Shown here: positions 1 to 8,840 of the stretch, piece by piece
Layout: every line of letters starts with the position of its first letter
Position numbering within the stretch: position 1 is the first letter of the stretch
From: Flavobacterium sp. N1736
GTDB taxonomy: Bacteria; Bacteroidota; Bacteroidia; Flavobacteriales; Flavobacteriaceae
Reading direction: 5' to 3'
DNA length: 64,000 nt
Assembly (NCBI RefSeq): GCF_025947065.1
Contig: NZ_CP109994.1
Coordinates: 1 to 64,000 of the forward strand
Position numbers and translations under genes: made by a program
Notes under the pieces: model-generated
Database searches by the model: none
The model's input: only the letters and a program-made list of their open reading frames with translations
Told to the model about the DNA's origin: nothing

Positions 1-13
1 TTTTCATGATTAA

Positions 14-656
14 ATGGATGGAATAAATACTCTAGAAGATAATGCTAATAATCAGATTAATCCATTGTGGCATGCTCAAGCAGCAGTAAAGGGTAATTTT
101 TTTGATCAAACATTTGTAGACAACAATTTTTCTACGTACAGTTCTGTAGTGATTAGTCAATCAGAGTTTGATACTTATAAATCAACAGGATCAGATTGGT
201 GGATCGTTTGCTCATTTTACCTCCTTTCAGTAACTCAGGAATCTCAAACTTTAGAAAACGGCAATGTAGGTATAGGAATATTGAGCCCAAAAAATAAACT
301 AGATGTAAAAGGTACGATCCATTCTCAAGAAGTAAAAGTTGATATGACAGGTTGGTCTGATTTTGTGTTTAAAAAAGAATATGATTTACCAACATTAGAA
401 AAAGTAAAAAACATATTGCCGAAAAAGGACATTTGGAAAATATTCCTAGTGAAAAAGAAGTTCTCGAAAATGGAATTAATTTGGGTGAAATGAATGCGAA
501 ACTTTTACAGAAAATTGAGGAGTTAACACTTTATATTATTCAACAGGAAAACAATAATATAAACAATCAGAGGAGATTGATTTATTGAAAAAAGAAAATC
601 AAAAATTCCAATCGATTCTGGAAAGAGTGGTTAAATTAGAAAATCAATCAAAATAA
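14..656 (+). pseudogene. Broken tail-fibre-like surface protein (C-terminal part)
   Basis: The reading frame starts inside a variable N-terminal domain (no signal peptide is visible; the true start may lie before the window) and carries the family motif GNVGIGILSPKNKLDVKG, followed by the conserved WSDFVFKKEYDLPTLE block. Near 400-405 the frame breaks: one A added to the A6 run restores the expected HIxxKGHLENIPS block and the LGEMNAKLLQKIEELTLY helix. A second break near 550-560 is needed to reach the final coiled coil, which ends at a stop at 654-656. The family resembles Bacteroidota secreted 'tail fiber domain' proteins. Either a decaying gene or sequence error in homopolymers; both breaks are -1 shifts. 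Confidence 0.75.
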
Positions 657-669
657 AAATCTGTTTTAT

Positions 670-1674
670 ATGAAAAATAAACTAACTTTTATTGCAATAA
701 TTGCTTTTTCATTTTCTATAAAAGCACAACTTTATACTCCAAGTGGAACAATCTATGGGACGTCTATTAATAATAATATAGGAATTGGGACTGGTAATAC
801 TGTAGCAAAACTTACTATTCAGGCAGGACCGGATGGTTATCCTACACCTTTAAAAGCTATTAGTATTTGTGGACCAAATTCACCGGAAAATGCAAATTCA
901 GCTCAGGATGTAAGTTGGATTTTGCTGCTGCAGGTTCAGCTGTTATAAGAAGTTACAGAGGCGGCGGTTATGATACCTATTTACAATTTTTAACCAACAA
1001 TGCCAATGATAATTCTTTAGGTAATTCACCTGAGGTTCGTATGCACATTAATGGAAATGGAAATGTTGGAATTGGGACAACAAATCCTTTAGCAAAATTG
1101 GCAATTTATAATGGAAATATATTAGTAAAAAATAGATAATGTTGATAATCTTTCTGCTGTAATGATCACGCACTCTGTTAAAGATGCCAATTATACTGAA
1201 GTTGGGACAAAAATTGCTACAATTGTACAAAACGCAGGAAGCAATGCTTATGGAATGCAATTTTTTACGATGGAGTCTCATTTAACAGGACAAACAGAGA
1301 AGCTTAGAATTTCAGGAAATGGCAATGTAGGTATTGGTACAATAAACCCATTAAACAAACTAGATGTAAATGGAACAATTCACTCCAAAGAAGTAAAAGT
1401 GGATATGTTAAACTGGTCAGATTTTGTGTTTAAAAAAGAATATGATTTACCAACATTGGAAGAAGTTGAAAAACATATTGCCAAAAAAGGACATTTAGAA
1501 AATATTCCAAGTGAAAAGGAGGTTCTTGAAAATGGAATTAATTTGGGAGAAATGAATGCTAAGTTGCTTCAAAAAATCGAGGAAATAACTTTGTATATGA
1601 TTGAGATGAAAAAGGATATTACAATTTTAAAACAAGAGAATAAAGAACTGAAATCAGAAATTTGCAGGAAGTAA
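670..1674 (+). pseudogene. Broken tail-fibre-like surface protein, full length but frameshifted twice
   Basis: Begins with a clear signal peptide (MKNKLTFIAIIAFSFSIKAQ) and the LYTPSGTI start seen also in the intact gene at 29041-30105. Three frames must be joined. Near 910, AGTTGG lacks one T (AGTTTGG would give SLDFAAAGSAV). Near 1130, an A6 run has one A too many (A5 would give VKIDNVDNLSAV). Two GNVGIGT motifs follow, then WSDFVFKKEYDLPTLEEVEK, GHLENIPSEKEVLENG, LGEMNAKLLQKIEE and a terminal Lys/Glu-rich coiled coil. Product would be a secreted fibre-like protein of about 335 residues. The indels sit in homopolymers, so sequencing error cannot be excluded. Confidence 0.75.
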
Positions 1675-1703
1675 AAAAGAAAAATATTATTAAACTAAAT
1701 ACC

Positions 1704-2618
1704 ATGAGAAATTTATATTGATTTTAATATTACTTTTTACAGCAATTAGTAATGCTCAAAACTATAATAATATTGTAAATTATTCCATATATGGTACTCC
1801 CAGTTATGGCGTAAAAATAAAAACGAATTTGCCGTTCCTTCCAGCAAATCAGATGCCTACTATAACGATAGTAGGTTATAATTATAATACAGCGGAACCT
1901 ATAAACTTAACCCTTGTTTATTACATTTATTTTAATGTTCTTCATCCGATCCCTCAGCGTATTATTTTCATGAACCAAAAATTTCCTCGTCAGGAAGTTA
2001 CACTCCGGAAATTTATCTATCTAATGAAAATGGAAAGGTCGTTATTTTTATAAATGATAAAGTTTATTTTCAAAGATTTACAGTTAGTGCTTATGCTACA
2101 GGATTAAGTGAGACTAGTGCCTGGTTTCAAGGATGGACAGCTGTTGATGAACCAATGACAGGGACTAAAACGGTCGAAGTTCCATATCAAAATAGATTTA
2201 AGGGTAACGTTTATCTCTCTGGAGGAAGTATCTGGAATGCTGCGGGTAATGTGGGGATAGGAACTGAACATCCGGATGCAAAATTAGCGGTTAATGGTAC
2301 GATCCATTCTAAAGAGGTAAAAGTAGATTCAAATATTCCTGTACCCGATTATGTTTTTGCAAAAGATTATAAATTAAGAAGTCTGCAAGAAGTAGAAAAC
2401 TATGTAAATCAAAATAGCCATTTACCTGAAATCCCGTCAGCAAAAGAATTCGAGAAAAACGGAATTCAATTAGCAGAAATGAATATGGCTTTGCTTAAAA
2501 AGGTAGAGGAATTGACTCTTTATGCGATAGAGCAGGAAAGAAAACGGAGAAACTATTAAAAGTTATTGAAGAGCAGAATAAAAGATTAGAAACCCTTGAA
2601 AAATCATCAAAAAAATAA
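1704..2618 (+). pseudogene. Broken tail-fibre-like surface protein, at least three frameshifts
   Basis: ATG at 1704 gives MRNLY then a stop; one extra T near 1716 restores a signal peptide (ILILLFTAISNAQ). A second -1 shift lies between about 1930 and 1990, after which the frame reads TPEIYLSNENGKVVIFINDKVYF. GNVGIGTEHPDAKLAVNG and the C-terminal module follow, in the 'HLPEIPSAKEFEKNG' subtype. Near 2537 a missing A (GAAAG for GAAAAG) hides the last 25 residues of coiled coil, which would end at 2618. With its two neighbours this makes seven indels in 2.6 kb. A rho-independent terminator follows directly. Confidence 0.72.
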
Positions 2619-2641
2619 AATTCTTTTCTAGAAAAAAAATT

Positions 2642-2676
2642 AAGCCACTTCGTTAAATTAGAGTGGCTTTTTTTTG
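2642..2676 (+). terminator. Rho-independent terminator after the fibre pseudogene
   Basis: AAGCCACT and AGTGGCTT form an 8-bp stem around a 12-nt loop, followed by a run of eight T. It ends the plus-strand fibre cluster and separates it from the XRE gene. Confidence 0.85.
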
Positions 2677-2897
2677 TCTTTTTTGGAGATATTTTTTATT
2701 TTTTAGATTCAGTATATTTCCAATCGCTTTAATTCTGCTTCTACAATTTCAAAAAGTATAATTTTAAATTTCTGGTTGATACCTGCCCGAATAATTGTAT
2801 TTTTGTTTAATACACAGCAAGTAAATAATAGATTAACCGTATCCTACAGTTCGGAACCTGTTTTTTACATTTCACTTAATTCTTTATTGGTAATTAT

Positions 2898-2905
2898 TAT
2901 CTTTG
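2898..2905 (+). promoter_or_regulatory. Possible Bacteroidota -7 box (TAnnTTTG)
   Basis: TATCTTTG matches the Bacteroidota -7 consensus and lies only 4 bases before the XRE start codon. Transcription would then start at or very near the ATG, giving a leaderless mRNA. No good -33 box (TTTG/TTG) is seen 19-21 bases upstream. A weaker alternative is TTG at 2775-2777 with TATTTTG at 2799-2805. Confidence 0.25.
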
Positions 2906-2909
2906 AACT

Positions 2910-3317
2910 ATGAGCACATTAACAAAACCAAATCATATAGGGCGAAAAATCAGCCGTATTCGTGAACTGAAAGACATGAAGCAGGAAGCTTTGGCACAAG
3001 CTTTAGGAACAAACCAACAAGCTATATCTGCTATGGAAAATAGTGAAACCATAGATGAAGAAAAACTTATTGAGGTGGCGAAAGCTCTTGGAGTAAGTGT
3101 AGAAGCAATTAAAAATTTTTCAGAAGAAAGCGTATTTAATTATTTCAATAATTTTTACGATAATAGTCAGGGAACTGTAGGGAATTATCATTGTACATTT
3201 AATCCATTAGACAAACTAATTGAATCTTACGATGAAAATAAAAAACTTTACGAACGTTTATTGCAGGCTGAAAAAGATAAAGTTGAGTATTTAGAAAAAT
3301 TAATGAAAGGGAAATAA
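2910..3317 (+). CDS. XRE-family helix-turn-helix regulator
   Basis: 135 residues. Residues about 11-70 form a classic XRE/Cro-C1 helix-turn-helix (IGRKISRIRELKDMKQEALA, then GTNQQAISAMENS as the recognition part). The C-terminal 50 residues are a Lys/Glu-rich coiled coil (ENKKLYERLLQAEKDKVEYL), probably for dimerisation. It stands alone between a terminator upstream and one downstream, so it is monocistronic. The target is unknown; the small family is common in Bacteroidota next to accessory regions. Its frame is intact, unlike the three genes before it. Confidence 0.88.
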   Translation: MSTLTKPNHIGRKISRIRELKDMKQEALAQALGTNQQAISAMENSETIDEEKLIEVAKALGVSVEAIKNFSEESVFNYFNNFYDNSQGTVGNYHCTFNPLDKLIESYDENKKLYERLLQAEKDKVEYLEKLMKGK

Positions 3318-3333
3318 CCTTTAAAAGCAATAA

Positions 3334-3363
3334 AAAACTCCATTGAAATAATGGAGTTTTTTA
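3334..3363 (+). terminator. Rho-independent terminator after the XRE gene
   Basis: AAAACTCCAT and ATGGAGTTTT form a 10-bp stem with a 7-nt loop, then further T. Its symmetrical A/T flanks mean it could also stop minus-strand transcripts coming from the lipoprotein gene at 3472. Confidence 0.85.
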
Positions 3364-3471
3364 TTGAAGATTCCAGAGCTTTTTAGTTTGAAATTTCCTC
3401 AAAACAATCCGTTTAATGAAGTGGCTTTTGTTTGATTCAAATGGGTGCGAAGTTAGGAGACATTCAGCTTT

Positions 3472-3789
3472 TCATGAGAAATTTTTGGATAGCGGTAGTA
3501 TTCTTTCAAAAAAAATGCGGATTTTAATTCGAATCATAGTTCTATAAATATTATAGTAAGCATCCTTGTCGTTATATTTATACGCCATAACTATTGAATA
3601 TGGCAATGAAGATTCAAAGTCTCCTTTTTCATCGAAGTATATACATAGTCTGGTATATAAATCCTTATTCCCAGAATTTAAAATAATTTCTTTTGTTTCT
3701 CTTATTTCAGAATCTTTTAAAATTCCATCATTACATGAACTAAGTAAACAGTTTACGAAAAAACACAATTGTAAGTATTTTGCTTTCAT
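3472..3789 (-). CDS. Small lipoprotein, member of a three-gene paralogous family next to RHS genes
   Basis: 105 residues with a lipoprotein signal (CFFVNCLLSSC, lipidated Cys about residue 19). The middle part, GNKDLYTRLCIYFDEKGDFE then YSIVMAYKYNDKDAYYNIYR, aligns by eye with the lipoproteins at 4123-4626 and 13984-14465. It lacks their Sel1/TPR-like C-terminal part. A T-run near 3508-3515 may hide a frameshift: the neighbouring frame would end FLKEYYRYPKISHEKLNVS. The 270-bp repeat separates it from the lipoprotein gene upstream. A role as orphan immunity protein for an RHS toxin tip is inferred from position only. Confidence 0.6.
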   Translation of the reverse strand: MKAKYLQLCFFVNCLLSSCNDGILKDSEIRETKEIILNSGNKDLYTRLCIYFDEKGDFESSLPYSIVMAYKYNDKDAYYNIYRTMIRIKIRIFFERILPLSKNFS

Positions 3790-3823
3790 TATTAATCATT
3801 AGTTTATTTATTAAAGCACACCA

Positions 3824-4095
3824 GCTGCGCAAATGTCTCTGACTTTGCGCCATTTGAAACAAATATAATTGAAAAAAATAAACCTCATAAAGTCTCCTGA
3901 CTTTAAACTAGATTTTAATAAAAACTCAAATAAAATTCAATTACAATTTAATACTTTTTTAATCTTAGTCTTTTATAAATGCAATTAATTGACATCAGTA
4001 TTATTTGAAAGCTAATTGTAAAAAGTTAAGAACTTTTATGAAATTCACGTTTTAAAGCAACAAAAAAAGCGCAAAGTCAGAGACTTTTGCGCAGC
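3824..4095. repeat. Inverted-repeat-bounded element, copy 1 (272 bp)
   Basis: Left end GCTGCGCAAATGTCTCTGAC... and right end ...GTCAGAGACTTTTGCGCAGC are 27-bp inverted repeats with one mismatch. Each end is itself nearly palindromic. On the minus strand the right-hand hairpin (4095 to 4069) is followed by TTTTTTTG and can act as an intrinsic terminator for the lipoprotein gene ending at 4123. About 75 bp next to the left end match copies 2 and 3; the rest of the interior differs. The outer CCTCGCT/AGCGAGG arms of copies 2 and 3 are absent. Confidence 0.85.
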
Positions 4096-4122
4096 TTTTC
4101 CTTTGTATTGAGTTATTTATAA

Positions 4123-4626
4123 TTACTTATTCTTCAACAATTCACCTTTACTGTTGTACAACAATAAGCTTTTTCTAGCTTTTGTATAGCCTCTACTTGC
4201 TGATTTTTCTAAATATTTGATGGCTAAATTTCTAGTCTCTGTATCCAATACATTTAAATCTTCAATTGTCTCTTCATCATTACCACTTATATAACTATTA
4301 GTTCGATACAAATCGTTATATACATCATAATACGCTTGAGCATATTGATATTTGTTTGCCATTATTAACGACACACGCAAATAATCAGACCTGTGACCGC
4401 TTAATGCATAAATCATAGATAGTTCCTTATAGGCTAATGTATCACCTTTATTTACTATTTTGTCCATTAAACTATCAACCTTCTTTTTATCATTAAAATA
4501 ATCTTGATAAACTCCTAAAGTTGATTTCGAATTATCTTCAATCTTAGGCTTTACCTCTTTATTATCTTTACAATTACAAAAGATAAAACTAACAATAGCC
4601 AAAATTATTAAATTTGTTACTTTCAT
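4123..4626 (-). CDS. Lipoprotein, candidate immunity protein for RHS tip B
   Basis: 168 residues from the ATG at 4626; the open frame extends upstream but this start yields a lipoprotein signal (LIILAIVSFIFCNC, Cys about residue 19). The start lies 1 bp after the RHS stop at 4628, so translation is probably coupled. The body has helical repeats: GDTLAYKELSMIYALSGHRS, then YLEKSASRGYTKARKSLLLY, which resembles Sel1/TPR-like repeats. Two paralogues lie at 3472-3789 and 13984-14465. Immediate position after a variable toxin tip and an envelope location fit an immunity role against a periplasmic toxin. This is inference; no immunity family was recognised. Confidence 0.7.
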   Translation of the reverse strand: MKVTNLIILAIVSFIFCNCKDNKEVKPKIEDNSKSTLGVYQDYFNDKKKVDSLMDKIVNKGDTLAYKELSMIYALSGHRSDYLRVSLIMANKYQYAQAYYDVYNDLYRTNSYISGNDEETIEDLNVLDTETRNLAIKYLEKSASRGYTKARKSLLLYNSKGELLKNK

Positions 4627-4627
4627 A

Positions 4628-7600
4628 TTAAAACAATTTACCAGATGCCCTATATGTGCTATATAGCATCCTACTGATTTCTTTTCCATTTTGATAAACT
4701 ACTCTATAACCTTTATTATCATTATATTTGATATTTGAACTTGCTCCATTAATTACAGACTTCCCACTTGCATCATTTCCATACATAACAAAACCATCAA
4801 ATGCAACAACTGTTGCGTTTGGATGAGCTTTAGATATTTTTTTTGCCATAGATTTATTTCCGGAGCCTCCTTGACATATAAAAAGATTTATTGTAAAAGC
4901 CCCAAATCCGCCTTCTATTTGTTTTTTATATGCAGGACTTACCTTTGACATTCTTGTATCAAAATCTTGAGCATTATCAATAAAAGGACCACCCGTTTTA
5001 TAATCAGCAAAAAAACCTTCGCCTTCTCCATCAACTCCTCCATGACCAAAGACGTCAAAAATCCCATCTCCAATTTGGTAATTTTCTGGTTTATTTTTTT
5101 CATCAAATGTTCCAGCGAAATTAGAATGATCACGTGCGAAAAAATTGACTGGTGGTTCACTACCATCATTTGATGTTTCATCGCTTTTATTTTCACTTCC
5201 GTTACTATTTAAACCAATACTACCCATGGCATCGCTAAAAGAAACAGTTTTATCACCATCATTATATACTCCTTTATTTCCTTTGTTATGTTCTTCCCAA
5301 TTATATGTCGCCTGCATTCCATCAGGATCAATAAAAAAGACAGGATTATTAAGTGCGTATGTATAAGGACTAAATCTTCTGGATGTTTCAGCCAAAGGAT
5401 CAATATTCATCCAGCGACCAATCGCTGGATCATAATTACGTGCCCCAAAGTCATAGAATCCAAGCCCCAGCTCGTCTTGGAGATCCTTGCCGTTGTACTT
5501 ATACTTCTGAGCTGGATTTGATGAAACGATCATATTATTGTTATCCTTCTGTTTTAATCCAAAAGGATAATAATTGTTTTCTTCCACTATTTCGTTTTGC
5601 CCATTTTGTGTTATTTTTTCTATTTTTAACTCATCAAACCATGCACTTCCCTTTACAGTACCAGTGTTGTAATCAAGGGTTATTCTTGAATTTATCGTTT
5701 TAATATTGGCTGGTACCGTAACAATCTTTTCAACATATATCCATTCGCCTTTAGTAGTGATGTATTTATAATCATACAGTGTTGTATATTCAGTTTCTCC
5801 TTCTTTTTTTCCCATCAGTTCCAATCTGGCACGAGACCATTGTGTTATGTTTTCTAAAAGAACCCATCCTGAAATACGATATTGCGTATCTACAGTATTG
5901 TTTACGGCAATCCACTGTGTACTGTGCACAGATCTCGATACGTCTTCCACATGTACATCTATTCTTCCTGAGCGATTACCAGAATGTTTTACAGCTGTGT
6001 CAAATGCATCTAAAGCATGTCCCCAGCTGGCACCGGTACCATCCCAACCTGTTGGGTTTTCAAAACTGTCTTGCCATAAAGTCTGAGAATTTGTCTGGCT
6101 TGTAATTACACCATCATTGTTATTATCAGCATAACTCAATCTTATATTACCTAAATGATCTTTGTATTGATATACATATTTATAAGAACTGCCAATAGGC
6201 TCAATATAACCTTCTGGTTGGTTAATAAATTTTAAAACAGATCCGTTACCTTCTTCAAAATTTTGAACATATTGAAAAGCTCCGGCATAAATAGTTTCTG
6301 TTACGTCTCCCTCTTTGTTTACTCTTTTCTTTTGTTTTGTTCCTAAAGCATCATAAATATAATTAATTTTTGAATAATCATCATCTCTAAATTTTATTTC
6401 TACAGGAAGGTTCAAATAATTATATAGTATAGCAGTAATTTCTTTATTACTATCAGTACTCACGTTTCCATTATTATCATAAGTATACTCAACAGCAGTA
6501 TTACTTCCATTATTGAATCCTTCGGTACTGCCTGATACATCTTCTACTTTGGTGAGCTTATTTCCAGTATCATAAGCATAAACCAGATTGTCCATAGTAC
6601 CAAATAGAGTAGCGGTAGAATTGGTATTCCCTAATCTTAAAATACTCATAATGTTACCATTTTTATCATATTTGATACCTTCGTTATATCTTCCCGGGTT
6701 TATGGTTGAATTATCTGTAGCTTGTGTTAACCTGTTTAAATTATCATAATTATAAGTATAATTTCTTAAACTATTGTCAGTATTGGCTGTTCTCCAAAAG
6801 GTCTGGCTAATATTGCCATTAAACAATGGAGCTCCCGTTGTTGGAGTGTTATAGTTTATCTGAAAAGCAAATAAATTATTACTAATGTTATTTACATTAT
6901 TAATACCTTTTAACCAGCCTCTAATATTGTAGCTGTAATCAACGTTTTGTAGTCGTGATTGTGTTGTTGCTTTACCGCCAACACCTTTCGCTATTAGCTG
7001 CCCTAAACTATCGTATGCATTATTTGCAATTATTTCCTCCGGCTGATTATTAATAGTTTGTTTTTGTGTTAATGCTCTGCCTGCATGATCATAAGAATAA
7101 GTATCAATGATAGTTATCATACCATCACTGTCTTTTTTATGTGTAGAGGTAGTCTGTAGTGTTTTACCAGCAAAATCTAACTGGGTTTTTACTGATGCAA
7201 CTATATTTAAATAATTATTTTTATTATAATTATAAATAGATCTTCCTTTAGTATCATAATAGCTAACATTGGTTGTCCAGGCTGATGTTCCTAGAATACG
7301 TACTTTAGAACAGGTGGCTAGTCCTTTGGCATTGGTAGCAGGTGTAATGCCATATGATATAGCCGCTGTTCCCTGATCTAAATCTATATCAAGATAGTTA
7401 TCATAATAAGTTATGGTAAAAAGGTCAATTCCTGTATTTGGAAAAACAATATTAGAATAATTTACACTTGTACCGTTAATATTTAAAGCGTCAGCCTGTT
7501 TGTTTTCAAATAAAGCTGAACTATCATTTGCCAAGGCTTGTACAGAAGGTCTGGTTATTTGTACGGAATTTATGTATTCACCTGTATATACAGGTCTGCC

Positions 7601-8805
7601 AAAAGCATCGTATTTAGTAAACATCCATTTGTTGCTGGCTTTTAAATTAGCATCTTGCGAAAGTATCGGTCTGTCTAATTTATCATAAATAATATATTCC
7701 CATTCTTTACCAGGCAATTTTTTTTCAACTAGCCTATTTCTTGTATCATATCTATATTGATAACACAATTCTTTTAAAGCAGAATCACTTATTGCTCCTT
7801 CGGCTTTAGGGGATAAAACATAAGTTAAGTTTCCATAAATATCATAAATGTAATAGGTATCGTGCTTAACTTCTGTTTGAGATGCATAGTTAGAATAAGT
7901 GCGTTTTAAAATAAGTTTTCCTTCTTTATTTTTAAATTCTTCTGTTGTATTATTTTTACCACTTACCCAATTTTCATCTTTAGTTATACTCTTATACAAT
8001 TGATTATCAGAATAAGTTGTAGTAGTAGAAACAGCTGGAACATAAACACCATCAGAATTTAATGTTGTTGTAACCACATAAAGTTTAACTTCATCAGCTG
8101 CTGTTGCACTATTGGTTTGATAGTCTAGTTTTATTTCGTGACCAGAACCTAATGCCCAGTCTTTTCCGGAGAAGCTTGCAATAATACACGATTTAAAGGT
8201 GAGTTTTCAAACTTCTTTTGAGAAAATGGGTTAGGAAGCGCATTATCAATATCCTGAGGATAATTTAATTTATAGTAATCAATAGTTCCGGATTGTGCAT
8301 CAACGCTTTTTCTGTATGATGCAACAGAACCCAAATTATCCATATACGGTAAATATTCTTTTTCTTGTCTACCAATATTATCATAAGCAGTATGTGTAAT
8401 AATATCTGTTTTATTAGGCGAAGCCTTTATACCAATATTCTGAATTGGTCTGCCTAAGCCATCATAATATACAACACCTTCTATAACGTCAGAATTATTT
8501 GCTATGGCATCACTAGACTTTAAACCCGTTTGATATTTGCGCGTAAAAACGAAATTTTCATTGCTTAAAGCAAAAGGAGGAATGTATTCGTCGGCACTAA
8601 TTTTTGCCCAAAATGTACTTCCGGCCAGTATATAAGTATTAGGGCTAAGTGTAATACTTTGTGTTGCAATAAGGGTTTCATTTCCTGTTACTGTATAAGG
8701 TGTATTTATGCTTCCTTTTGTTATTGTTGCCGGAGTTTGAGCTGTCGTATATATAGTAAATAACAACAAAATAATTTGTATGCTATATCGTTTGTTTTTT
8801 TTCAT
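4628..8805 (-). pseudogene. DUF6443/RHS-core toxin protein B with clan CD peptidase-like tip, one frameshift
   Basis: Start at 8805: signal peptide, a coathanger-like motif (ITLSPNTYILAGSTFWAKI), then the DUF6443 block with YYDGLGRPIQNI. Near 8165 a single G is missing (CCGGAAAAGAC for CCGGGAAAAGAC); restoring it joins the frame to the second part (8077-4628). YD repeats follow, then a jelly-roll insert (about 5590-6080), the core motif YYPFGLKQ...KYNGKDLQDELGLGFYDFGARNYDP, and the boundary NNPVFFIDPDGMQ. The 230-residue tip carries a hydrophobic strand ending in FGHGG (His codon 5042-5044) and another ending in LFICQGG (Cys codon 4874-4876), 56 residues apart, as in clan CD cysteine peptidases. 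The tip frame is intact. The break may be real or a sequencing error. Confidence 0.8.
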
Positions 8806-8840
8806 CGTAATCTTATGATTAGGTTTTTAAATCCTCTAAA

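Noticed and set aside
1048..1281. Minus-strand frame within the second fibre pseudogene
   Set aside because: Antisense shadow; the plus strand clearly encodes the fibre protein.
4627..4689. Upstream start of the lipoprotein after RHS-B
   Set aside because: It overlaps the RHS tip and hides the lipoprotein signal; ATG at 4626 fits coupling and signal.
4939..5703. Several open frames opposite or beside the RHS-B tip
   Set aside because: They are shadows of the RHS frame: no start context, no family features, and skewed composition.
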